Assembly: GCA_030685065.1 (NCBI GenBank)
Contig: JAUXQH010000029.1
Span: 1 to 64,000 of the forward strand
Reading direction: 5' to 3'
From: Pseudomonadota bacterium
Lineage (GTDB): Bacteria; Myxococcota_A; UBA796; SXON01
Length of the DNA stretch: 64,000 nucleotides
The notes under the pieces are model-generated. The model made no database searches and was not told where the DNA came from. It was given only the letters and a program-made list of their open reading frames with translations. Below, one piece after another: positions 1 through 7,266 of this stretch (position 1 is the first letter of the stretch; each line of letters starts with the position of its first letter). Made by a program: the position numbers and the translations under genes.

Positions 1-28
1 TCTGAGCCAGGATCAAACTCTCCAGTTT
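1..28 (-). rRNA. rrs: 16S ribosomal RNA, 5' end only (runs off the left edge)
   Basis: The reverse complement of bases 1-21 is the conserved 16S start, AGAGTTTGATCCTGGCTCAG, and the seven preceding bases (AAACTGG) match the usual mature 5' end. The gene is transcribed leftward out of the window, so only the first 28 nt are present. Confidence 0.97.
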
Positions 29-227
29 GTAATCCGTGTGTTTCTTACGAAACTTGGTCGCAACGTTGCTGGCTAAAGCAACGTTCGAGCCGAAACTCTA
101 TTGAACGTTACAGAAACTACTACCAATTTTTCAAAGACCGGTTTGGTTTTCACTTCGGGTTGGATCCCGTTGTGTCATTCAAACCAATGTCGAGTCAGGC
201 GATTATTCCTGTCTCGTTTGTGCCGCG
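29..227 (-). other. rRNA operon leader
   Basis: This is non-coding leader between the most proximal predicted rRNA promoter and 16S. It is visibly more AT-rich than the rest of the window. On the minus strand it carries GTCTTTGAAAAATTGG around 124-139, resembling sequences seen in front of 16S genes (boxA/processing region), and an inverted repeat close to 16S. The two short ORFs listed here by the track overlap this leader and are not taken as genes. Confidence 0.7.
62..85 (-). repeat. Inverted repeat in the 16S leader
   Basis: AACGTTGC (62-69) and GCAACGTT (78-85) are perfect 8-bp inverted arms with an 8-nt loop. The location, about 35 nt before 16S, suggests an RNA stem used in pre-rRNA folding or processing. 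Confidence 0.6.
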
Positions 228-256
228 CTTCTATTCGCGCCGCTGTCCGCCGTCAA
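228..256 (-). promoter_or_regulatory. rRNA promoter, proximal copy
   Basis: On the minus strand TTGACG (256-251) is followed after exactly 17 nt by TAGAAG (233-228). It is the copy nearest 16S in a series of three with the same -35 and spacer length. Confidence 0.6.
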
Positions 257-335
257 GTGTCTTTCCGTTCGGAAACGAGGAGACACCGAGGAGGTCGGAG
301 GAGTCAGGGTTTCATCCCTCTTCCGTCCGCGCCGC

Positions 336-364
336 CGTTTACCCGGCTGGCGTCCTCCCGTCAA
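336..364 (-). promoter_or_regulatory. rRNA promoter, middle copy
   Basis: Minus-strand TTGACG (364-359), 17-nt spacer, TAAACG (341-336). It lies 108 nt upstream of the proximal copy. The stretch after the -10 contains GGGATGAAACCC, similar to a stretch at the same place after the distal copy. Confidence 0.65.
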
Positions 365-442
365 GCAGCCTCTGAACAAGTTCGCAGGCCGCGACGGGGG
401 AGCGTGTGAAGCGAGGTTTCATACCCTCTGCACCGCGCCGAC

Positions 443-471
443 CATCTACTGCATCAGCCTCGGCACGTCAA
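443..471 (-). promoter_or_regulatory. rRNA promoter, distal copy
   Basis: Minus-strand TTGACG (471-466), 17-nt spacer, TAGATG (448-443), 107 nt upstream of the middle copy. The three promoters fire leftward, away from the response regulator gene that starts at 620. Confidence 0.6.
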
Positions 472-619
472 GGCTCTTTCCCCTCTGTTCACGTCGTCAT
501 CGCCGGCCGGGCCGCTGGCGATGCGCGGGTGGAGGACGAGGGCCGATGGCCCACGGAGAACCCCCACCGGCGGGATCTCCGTCGATCCGGTACATTGCGC
601 GGGTGAAGTGTGCCCCCCC

Positions 620-1306
620 GTGAGCGAACGAATCCTCCTCGTCGAAGACGACGCGAACATCCTCAAGGGCCTCGAGCTCAACCTGGGCCTCGAGGGCTAC
701 CAGGTACGCAGCGCGATGGACGGTACGAACGGCCTCGCCGCAGCCCAGGATTGGAAGCCGGACCTCGTGGTGCTCGACATCATGCTGCCCGGAATGAGCG
801 GGTACGATGTCTGCAGGGAGCTGCGCCGCCGTGGCTCGAACGTGCCGATCCTCGTCCTCTCCGCCAAGGGCACGGAGATGGACCGTGTGCAGGGCCTCGA
901 TCTGGGGGCGGATGACTACGTCACCAAGCCCTTCGGCCTCCAGGAGCTGCTCGCGCGGGTGAAGGCGCTGCTGCGCCGGAGCAAGCCCGCGCCCCAGGGG
1001 AAGCTCCTCACCTTCGGCGATGTCGAGGCCGACTTCACCGCGGGCGAGGTGCGCCGGGCGGGCGTCGCGGTGGAGATGACCGTACGCGAGCTGCACCTGC
1101 TGCAGTACCTGTCCGGGCGCGAGGGCCGCGTCGTGACGCGGCAGATGATCCTCGACGCGGTGTGGGGCGAAAACTACTTCGGCACGGAGCGCACGGTGGA
1201 CAACTTCATCACTCGCCTCCGGCAGAAGCTCGACAATCCGGACGAGCCCGCTCACTTCTTGACGGTGCGCGGCATGGGCTATCGCTTTCGCGGGGACAAC
1301 AAGTGA
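620..1306 (+). CDS. OmpR/PhoB-family response regulator
   Basis: This is a two-domain DNA-binding response regulator of 228 aa. The receiver domain (about 1-120) has the acidic pocket near residue 10, the phospho-acceptor Asp at about 53 in VVLDIMLPG, and the conserved Lys at about 103 in VTKPF. The winged-helix OmpR domain (about 130-228) ends with the typical TVRGMGYRF. The GTG at 620 is chosen because the receiver begins directly after it; GTG 608 is an alternative, and the track's ATG at 521 adds unrelated residues. No histidine kinase is adjacent, so the partner is unknown; the only kinase in the window is 24 kb away. The stop overlaps the next start as TGATG. Confidence 0.93.
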   Translation: MSERILLVEDDANILKGLELNLGLEGYQVRSAMDGTNGLAAAQDWKPDLVVLDIMLPGMSGYDVCRELRRRGSNVPILVLSAKGTEMDRVQGLDLGADDYVTKPFGLQELLARVKALLRRSKPAPQGKLLTFGDVEADFTAGEVRRAGVAVEMTVRELHLLQYLSGREGRVVTRQMILDAVWGENYFGTERTVDNFITRLRQKLDNPDEPAHFLTVRGMGYRFRGDNK

Positions 1307-2406
1307 TGCTCCTCCTCCTCCTCGGGTGTGGCGGCGCCACGTTGCCCGTCCGCGTCGCGCCGGACATGAACGCACCGGTCGCGGAGGCTCCCGCCGCCCA
1401 ATGGCCCGCGCCGGCCCCGGAGGCGTGGCGGGCCGGAATGTTCGCGGGGCCGCCGATCCTCCTGCCGCCCACCGAGGCGTGGAGCCGGATGTTGCCCGGG
1501 CCCATCGTCGAGCCCATCACGTCCGACGGGGAGCGGCTGTACGCCGTGGCCGAGGGGCGCGTGTACTGCTTCGACCTCGACGGCACGCCGCTCTGGAACA
1601 TCCGCGCGCAGGCCTCGGGCGGGGTGGCCCTGACGGACCAGGGGCCCGTCGTCGGGACGGAGGCGGGCACGGTCCTCGTGCTGGACGCGAAGAGCGGCGC
1701 CACTCTCCGCACGATCGGCGGCAGCGGGCCGGTGCGAGGCCTCCCGGTCCAGCTCCCGGGCGAGATCGCATGGGTCACGAGGGACGGCCACGTCGGTTCG
1801 ACCGCGGGGTGGGGCAGCAAGATCGCCATCTCGGCGGCGGGTGGGGCCGCGGCGGACGGGTACACCCTGTACGTCACCACGCTCGAGGGCGCGCTGATCG
1901 CGATGAACCAGGAGGGCGGCATCGCGTGGCACGCCTCGCTTCCGGGCGCCGCGGTCGACGGCGCCGCGCTGGACGCCGAGCGCATCTACGTCCCCATCGG
2001 CTCCTCCACCGGCCAGCCGGGAGGGGTCGTCGCGTTCGATCGCTCCGGCAAGGAGCTGTGGCGCCACCAGACGGAGTTCCAGCCCGCCGGTCCGCTCGCG
2101 GTCGGGAGTCACGTGTTCGTGCCCGACAAGGACGGACACGTCTACGCGCTCGACCGCACCACGGGCGTCCGGTTGTGGGCCGCCGAGGGCTTCGGAGAGT
2201 TCACGGCCCAGCCCGCCCTGGTCGAAGGGCAGATCTACGCGGGAAATGGGGACGGCAACCTGTACCGGCTCGACGAGGACGACGGCGGCCAGGTCTGGAA
2301 AGTGCCGCTGGGCGCGAGCATCACCGGGGATCCGGTGTACGTCGGCGGCAAGTTCGTGGTGGGCCTCGCGAACGGCCGCCTGGTGGCCTTGTCCGAAGGG
2401 AACTGA
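1306..2406 (+). CDS. PQQ-repeat beta-propeller lipoprotein (BamB-like fold)
   Basis: A 366-aa protein starting MLLLLLGCGG, a very short lipoprotein signal with the lipobox Cys at residue 8. The rest is a chain of PQQ/WD-type blades, each with a DG.LYA-type strand and a Trp closer, such as ALDRTTGVRLW and RLDEDDGGQVW. This is the propeller fold seen in BamB and PQQ dehydrogenase-like proteins, but nothing shows a role in outer-membrane assembly or enzymatic quinone binding. The start overlaps the response regulator stop (TGATG), so the two are probably co-translated. The likely location is the periplasmic face of a membrane. Confidence 0.8.
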   Translation: MLLLLLGCGGATLPVRVAPDMNAPVAEAPAAQWPAPAPEAWRAGMFAGPPILLPPTEAWSRMLPGPIVEPITSDGERLYAVAEGRVYCFDLDGTPLWNIRAQASGGVALTDQGPVVGTEAGTVLVLDAKSGATLRTIGGSGPVRGLPVQLPGEIAWVTRDGHVGSTAGWGSKIAISAAGGAAADGYTLYVTTLEGALIAMNQEGGIAWHASLPGAAVDGAALDAERIYVPIGSSTGQPGGVVAFDRSGKELWRHQTEFQPAGPLAVGSHVFVPDKDGHVYALDRTTGVRLWAAEGFGEFTAQPALVEGQIYAGNGDGNLYRLDEDDGGQVWKVPLGASITGDPVYVGGKFVVGLANGRLVALSEGN

Positions 2407-2425
2407 ACCGCGCCCCACGACGGGG

Positions 2426-2431
2426 TTAAGC
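2426..2431 (+). promoter_or_regulatory. -10-like element, near-leaderless start
   Basis: TTAAGC ends 6 nt before the ATG at 2438. No clear -35 is visible. Confidence 0.35.
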
Positions 2432-2437
2432 GCGCCC

Positions 2438-3793
2438 ATGCGCCTCACCCTCGGCACCGGTCCCCTTCCCCGACTCCTCGCGCCCGGCGTCCCCGACTGG
2501 CTCGGTGCGGACGGGATCCGCGTCGGGTGGGCCCTGCGCGACCGCTTGTTCCTGCACGCGGGCGGCCACGTCGACGTGGTCGAGCTCCCGGACGAGATCG
2601 AGGAGGTCGCGGCCTCCCCCCACCGGTGGACCGTCGCGCTCGGAAGCGGCTTCGTCCGGGTCGATCCCGCCACCGCGCGCATCGAGGAGCTCCTCGTCGA
2701 TGACGAGGCCGAGCCGCTCGCGACGCACGCGGGCGAAGATCTGGGGCTCTTCGTCGAGGTCCCCGAGCACCGCCTGCTCCGCCTCGTGGACGGGCGGCCG
2801 CTCCCCCTCCCCGACGGCGCGCTGCGCGCACGCTGGATCCGCCCCTGGGCCACCGGGTTCGGCGCCGTCTGGGTCGACCTCGATGTCGTGTTCCGCCTCG
2901 GCACCCGCGTGTCCGTGCTGGGGCGGGCGCCGGCGCCGGAGGGGATCGCGTGCGGCCCCGAAGGCGGCGTGCTCATCGGCGTGAAGGGGGACGCCGTGGT
3001 GGCGGCTCCCCGCGGTCTCGCGCTCCGGGTTGGCCGCCCGCTCGACGCGGACAGCGCGCGCTTCTCGCCCGACGGGACGACGGTCCTCGCTGCGTGCCCG
3101 GAGGGCGTGGCCTGGGTCGACCTGTCGACCGGCGCCGTCCGCAAGGTCTGGGACGGATCGCTGGCGCCGGTGGGCTTCGCGCCGGGGCCCGTGCTCTGGG
3201 ACCTCGATCGTGGCGTGCTCCTGGATGAAGCCGGGGCCGTGTTGCTCGATGGGTTCGCGGGCGCGGCGCCGGCCATGGCGGGGCGCGTGCTCGCGGGTCC
3301 GGGCGGCGCGGTCTGGGACCTCGGATCCGGCGCGCGTGGGGCCGTGATCCTGCGGGACGGCGTCTGCGCCACCGATGGCGAGCGCACGATCCACGCGGAT
3401 GACACCCATGTGCAGGTGCTGGGCGGGCCTCGCTTCGCGCACACGTTGTGTGGAGAGGAAGATGCCGTCGACGCCGCGCGCATCGACGGGGACCTGCTCG
3501 TCCTGGCCACGCTCGACGGCGAGGTGGGCCGCTATACGCTCCCGAACGGCGAGCCGCGCGAGCGGACCCACCAGCGGAGCTCCTGGAAGTCTCCCGCGGC
3601 GCCCCGACCGGAGGGCGTCACGCTCACCAGCGACGAGGCCGAGAGCCGGGTCACGATCGGGGAGTCCAGCTGGCCCCTCCCGGCGGACGGCGCGGCTCGG
3701 GTGGGGGAGACCGTGTGGGCCTGGGCGCGGGAAGGCGCCCTGTTCGAGCTTCCGTCCGAGCTACCCGCTCAGCCTCCCTCCGAACTTCCCTAG
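2438..3793 (+). CDS. Predicted cytoplasmic beta-propeller protein, function unknown
   Basis: A 451-aa protein without a signal peptide or membrane segment. It consists of repeated short beta-strands with patterns such as ARFSPDGTTVLAACPEGVAW, a WD/NHL-like blade, so a propeller is likely. I do not recognise a specific family and see no catalytic motif. ATG 2438 is used because a -10-like TTAAGC sits just before it; the track's upstream ATG overlaps the previous gene in another frame. It converges with the following gene and the two stop codons share the palindrome CTAG at 3790-3793. Confidence 0.7.
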   Translation: MRLTLGTGPLPRLLAPGVPDWLGADGIRVGWALRDRLFLHAGGHVDVVELPDEIEEVAASPHRWTVALGSGFVRVDPATARIEELLVDDEAEPLATHAGEDLGLFVEVPEHRLLRLVDGRPLPLPDGALRARWIRPWATGFGAVWVDLDVVFRLGTRVSVLGRAPAPEGIACGPEGGVLIGVKGDAVVAAPRGLALRVGRPLDADSARFSPDGTTVLAACPEGVAWVDLSTGAVRKVWDGSLAPVGFAPGPVLWDLDRGVLLDEAGAVLLDGFAGAAPAMAGRVLAGPGGAVWDLGSGARGAVILRDGVCATDGERTIHADDTHVQVLGGPRFAHTLCGEEDAVDAARIDGDLLVLATLDGEVGRYTLPNGEPRERTHQRSSWKSPAAPRPEGVTLTSDEAESRVTIGESSWPLPADGAARVGETVWAWAREGALFELPSELPAQPPSELP

Positions 3794-4326
3794 TTCACGA
3801 CCTCGTCCACGTGGGCCGGCCGCACCGGAGTGAGCTCGGCGCGGAGGCCCTCGAAGCGGGCCCTGGTGAACCAGCCCCCGAGCCCGCCGGGGCGCGCCTG
3901 ACCGTCGACCGCGCGGAGGACCTCGTCCTCGTCGGTTGGAACCAGGCGCCCGTCCTTGTCCACCGGGCGCCACGAGGCCCACCACCGCCCATCGGTCCAC
4001 TCGATGAAGGCGCCCGCGAGCAGCCGGGGCTCGGCACCCTTCTGACGCTGGGTGAACCGGCCCAGGATCGCCATGGCATCGACCCCCGGCTGGCCAGCGA
4101 GGGAGGCGAGCACCCGGTGCGGGTCCCTCGCGGCCGCGAGCAACGGCGCGGCGTAGACGATCTGGACATCGTCCGGGCGGAACAGGAACACGGCGGGAGG
4201 CAAGGGACCGCGACCCACCGCCCGGATCACGCGATCGACGAGGCCGCGGCCGAAAACGTCGTCATCGGCGGCCCCGAAGTCGGGCTGCCGCCGGGCGATC
4301 GAGACACGTACTTGGATCCCAGACAT
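3790..4326 (-). CDS. Hypothetical protein, 178 aa
   Basis: I do not recognise this protein. It is soluble, with no signal peptide, and rich in Arg, Trp and acidic residues. The segment FIEWTDGRWWASWRPVDKDGR suggests an antiparallel sheet, perhaps an NTF2/SnoaL or DUF-type alpha+beta fold. It stands alone, convergent with the propeller gene. Its reality is supported by GC-rich coding texture and a start preceded by a -10-like element at the usual distance. Confidence 0.6.
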   Translation of the reverse strand: MSGIQVRVSIARRQPDFGAADDDVFGRGLVDRVIRAVGRGPLPPAVFLFRPDDVQIVYAAPLLAAARDPHRVLASLAGQPGVDAMAILGRFTQRQKGAEPRLLAGAFIEWTDGRWWASWRPVDKDGRLVPTDEDEVLRAVDGQARPGGLGGWFTRARFEGLRAELTPVRPAHVDEVVN

Positions 4327-4332
4327 CCCGGC

Positions 4333-4338
4333 CGGCTA
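4333..4338 (-). promoter_or_regulatory. -10-like element, leaderless start
   Basis: Minus-strand TAGCCG ends 6 nt before the ATG at 4326. Confidence 0.3.
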
Positions 4339-4407
4339 ACATGCGCGCGCCCTCACCGGACGCCCACGTGACCCATCGGGACCTCGTGCGCCGATCCGAT
4401 CACCCTC

Positions 4408-4857
4408 TCAGCAGCGCCCGTCCCCGTCGTCGTCACCGCAGGCCTCGCCCAACAACTGGCGCTCCAACAGCGCGCCCTCCGTGCCCGACTCGACGAGGAG
4501 GGTGCCGTGAAAGGTGCCGGGTGCCGCCGGCATGAAGCGGACCGTGATGGGGATGGCCTCGCCCGGCTCCATCAGCTTGGGAAAGGGCAGCTCGTCATTC
4601 GTGTAGAAGATGCCGCCGTTCTCGCTCTCCACCCACACCGCCGCGACGTAGGCAGCCACGTCCCCGTCGGAGGCGATGGTCACCTCGAGGGCTTGCGAGC
4701 GGCCCGACGGGCTGGCCTCGGCGAAGCGGAGCTGCCCCCCGGGGGCGACCGCCACGAGCGCGGCCCCGCCGGCCTCCAGGGTCTCTCCGAGGCCGAATTC
4801 GCCGCAACCGACGAGCAGGAGCGTGGGGAACAGGCGCGTGAGGAGGATGGGTCGCAT
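4408..4857 (-). CDS. Small lipoprotein with an ASH/HYDIN-like Ig domain
   Basis: A 149-aa lipoprotein with a conventional signal (MRPILLTRLF, lipobox LLVGC, Cys 18). The body carries the strand pattern ITVRFMPAAPGTFHGTLLV, characteristic of ASH/HYDIN or 'choice-of-anchor' immunoglobulin-like domains. It ends in an acidic tail, GDDDGDGRC. Such proteins are usually surface structural or adhesive modules, but no partner is visible here. The long upstream extension in the ORF track (293 aa) is in-frame read-through, not part of the gene. Confidence 0.7.
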   Translation of the reverse strand: MRPILLTRLFPTLLLVGCGEFGLGETLEAGGAALVAVAPGGQLRFAEASPSGRSQALEVTIASDGDVAAYVAAVWVESENGGIFYTNDELPFPKLMEPGEAIPITVRFMPAAPGTFHGTLLVESGTEGALLERQLLGEACGDDDGDGRC

Positions 4858-4981
4858 GGCGGAGACTCCGCGCTCCGAGGATGCAAGCCCGATGCCAATC
4901 GACGAAGCCCGCTCCACGGGCCCTTTCTGAACTAGTTCGCCCGAGAATGGGGCGCCCGTGCCCCAACGGGTGGGGCGCGGA

Positions 4982-4987
4982 TAGGCT
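4982..4987 (+). promoter_or_regulatory. -10-like element, leaderless start
   Basis: TAGGCT ends 6 nt before the ATG at 4994. Confidence 0.4.
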
Positions 4988-4993
4988 CCCCCG

Positions 4994-6601
4994 ATGCCGC
5001 CCGCCCCGATTCCGCCAGTGAAGCCCTCCGAGAGGCCCGCCCTCTTCGACTCCCCCTCGGCCGACGTGATCGCGGTCGCGTTGGTGCAGCGCGCCCGGCG
5101 CCGCCTCGGCCCGCTCCCGGACGCCGCCGTGGCGGATCTGCTCGCCGACACCGTGTTCCACGAGCGCAGGCGCCTGGAGGAGAGCGGCGGGGACGCCGCG
5201 TACATCGCCGCGGTGGAAAACGCGGCCAACACCCTTCGCGACATGCGCCGCGGCGAGATGGACGCCGCGCTCGAGGCCATCGTGGCCACCTACGGCCGGG
5301 AGATCCACAACCCCTTCTCGCCCCGCACCTACAAGTTCGCCACCCGCGTGATGCCGGGCGTGCTGACGCGCCTCCTGACCGCGTCGCGCGGCCGCGACCT
5401 CCTCCTCGGCGATGTCGACCCCTCCTCGCGCATGCGCGTCGACGGCCCGCTGGACCGCCTCCGTCGGATGGCGAGCACCTCGACGCTGATCCTCGCCCCC
5501 ACGCACGTCTCCAACCTCGACTCGCCGCTCCTCGGCTACGCGTTGTACGCCGCGGGCCTGCCGCCGTTCGCCTACGGGGCCGGGCTCAACCTCTTCTCGA
5601 ACCCGGCGATGGGCTTCTTCATGAAGCGCCTCGGCACCTACACGGTCGATCGGCGGAAGCGCAACCGCCTGTACAAGGAGACGCTCAAGGACTACTCCAT
5701 CGAGATCCTGCGCCGCCATTGCCACTCGTTGTTCTTTCCCGGCGGTACGCGTTCGCGCTCGGGGCGCCTCGAGCGGCACCTGAAGAAGGGCCTGCTCGGA
5801 ACGGGCCTCGCGGCCTGGCAGGAGAACCTCGCTGAGGGCCGCCCCCACCCGGACGTGTTCATCGTGCCGTGCACGCTCTCGATCGGCCTGGTGCTCGAGG
5901 CCGAGACGCTGATCGCCGACTCGCTCGCGGAGGAGGGCAAGCAGCGGTACATCATCCAGGACGACGAGTTCGCGGATTCGCGCCAGGTGGCCTCGTTCGT
6001 AGGGCGCATCATGCGACTCGACGCGGCGGTGCACGTGGTCTTCGGTGAGCCGATGGACATCGCGGGCAACCGGGTCGACGAGTCGGGCACCTCCCTGGAT
6101 CCGCACGGGCGCCCCGTCGATCGCCGGGACTATGTCTGCGATCGCGACGGGCGCGTGATCCGCGACGAGCAGCGCGACCACGTCTACACCGAGCGCGTGG
6201 CCGAGCGGCTCTCGGAGGCGTACCACCGGGACTTCGTCGTCCAGCCGACCCACCTCGCCGCCTGGGCAGCGTGGGAGGCGCTCCGCGCGCGCCACCAGGG
6301 GCTCGACACCTGGCGCCTGGTCCGGCTCCACCCGGGCGCGCGGATCGTCGATCGCGCGGCGGTGCTCGCCAACATCGAGCGCGCGAGCAAGGGCATCGCT
6401 CACCTCCGGCGCGTGGGCCCGCCCACCGCCGAGGGCGTCCTGGACGAGGCCATCACCCGCTTCGCGAGCTTCCACAAGAAGCGGGCGATGGAGCCGGTGA
6501 GCGGCCCCGTGAACCCGGACGGGTCCACGCCCGACCGGTTGAAGCTCGACAGCGAGCTGATCCTCTACTACCGGAACCGGTTGGACTGGATCAAGGCGTG
6601 A
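4994..6601 (+). CDS. PlsC/PlsB-type glycerolipid acyltransferase
   Basis: A 535-aa member of the 1-acylglycerol-3-phosphate / glycerol-3-phosphate acyltransferase superfamily. The HX4D catalytic motif is HVSNLD (His171, Asp176). Further blocks are the substrate-binding region MKRLGTYTVDRRKRN and the FPGGTRSRSG motif. It has an extra N-terminal domain of about 150 aa and a long C-terminal region, so it is nearer the PlsB size class than the roughly 250-aa PlsC. It probably acts at the inner membrane in phospholipid or storage-lipid synthesis. It converges with the next gene, overlapping by 11 nt. Confidence 0.85.
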   Translation: MPPAPIPPVKPSERPALFDSPSADVIAVALVQRARRRLGPLPDAAVADLLADTVFHERRRLEESGGDAAYIAAVENAANTLRDMRRGEMDAALEAIVATYGREIHNPFSPRTYKFATRVMPGVLTRLLTASRGRDLLLGDVDPSSRMRVDGPLDRLRRMASTSTLILAPTHVSNLDSPLLGYALYAAGLPPFAYGAGLNLFSNPAMGFFMKRLGTYTVDRRKRNRLYKETLKDYSIEILRRHCHSLFFPGGTRSRSGRLERHLKKGLLGTGLAAWQENLAEGRPHPDVFIVPCTLSIGLVLEAETLIADSLAEEGKQRYIIQDDEFADSRQVASFVGRIMRLDAAVHVVFGEPMDIAGNRVDESGTSLDPHGRPVDRRDYVCDRDGRVIRDEQRDHVYTERVAERLSEAYHRDFVVQPTHLAAWAAWEALRARHQGLDTWRLVRLHPGARIVDRAAVLANIERASKGIAHLRRVGPPTAEGVLDEAITRFASFHKKRAMEPVSGPVNPDGSTPDRLKLDSELILYYRNRLDWIKA

Positions 6602-7214
6602 CGAGCGCCGCCGGGAACACGGTCGGGGGCGCGGTACACGCGATCGTGGATCGCTCCGAGAGCCGCGCGTAGCGGTCCACCAGCGCCGGATGCGCGTCGA
6701 GCAGGGCCGGGGCGCGCAAGCCGACGTAGCCGAGCGCGGAGGCGATCGCGATGTCCGCCAGCGTGTACGCGTCGGCAACGGCGTGGACCCGCGTGCCGAG
6801 GTCCGCCTCCATCACCTCGAGCGCGCGACGCACCTTGCCCTCGTGGTGCGCGAGGGTGCCGGCATCCTGCCGGTCGGCGGGGCGTCGGCGCTCCAACATG
6901 CCGGCGACGACCGCGTCGCAGAGCCCATCACAGAGGGCCTCCCAACACAGCGCGTCGATGCGCGCGCCGGGCTCGGCCGGAAGGAGCGCGGGCATCGGGG
7001 TGTGCAGCTCGAGGTACTGCACGATCACGGGCGAATCGTAGAGCGCCCGGCCGTCCTCTCGCACCAGCGCGGGGATCTTTCCGAGGGGGTTCGCCTGGGT
7101 CACCGTCGGATCGGACGGGGCGACGTACACGGGCTCGAACGCGATGCCCTTCTCGAGCAGGACGACGTGCACCTTTCGGGCAAAGGGGCTGGTGGCGGAG
7201 AGGAGGAGTCGCAT
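6591..7214 (-). CDS. Glutathione S-transferase family protein
   Basis: A 207-aa protein with an N-terminal thioredoxin-like domain (MRLLLSATSPFARKVHVVL, then NPLGKIPAL with the cis-Pro and YDSPVIVQYL with the glutathione gamma-Glu-binding Ser) and an all-alpha C-terminal domain containing DAYTLADIAIASAL. This is the YfcG/YibF-like bacterial GST layout. The Ser at position 9 may act as the catalytic residue. The substrate is unknown. The start at 7214 fits the domain start and is preceded by a -10-like hexamer. Confidence 0.88.
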   Translation of the reverse strand: MRLLLSATSPFARKVHVVLLEKGIAFEPVYVAPSDPTVTQANPLGKIPALVREDGRALYDSPVIVQYLELHTPMPALLPAEPGARIDALCWEALCDGLCDAVVAGMLERRRPADRQDAGTLAHHEGKVRRALEVMEADLGTRVHAVADAYTLADIAIASALGYVGLRAPALLDAHPALVDRYARLSERSTIACTAPPTVFPAALVTP

Positions 7215-7220
7215 CCCGGC

Positions 7221-7226
7221 CACGTA
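7221..7226 (-). promoter_or_regulatory. -10-like element, leaderless start
   Basis: Minus-strand TACGTG ends 6 nt before the ATG at 7214. Confidence 0.3.
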
Positions 7227-7266
7227 GCACCCGCGCACCCGCGATTGGTGTACTCTTCTTCTCGTC

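Noticed and set aside
101-606. Short plus-strand ORFs at 101, 160 and 406
   Set aside because: They overlap the rRNA leader and the three tandem promoters and show no protein features.
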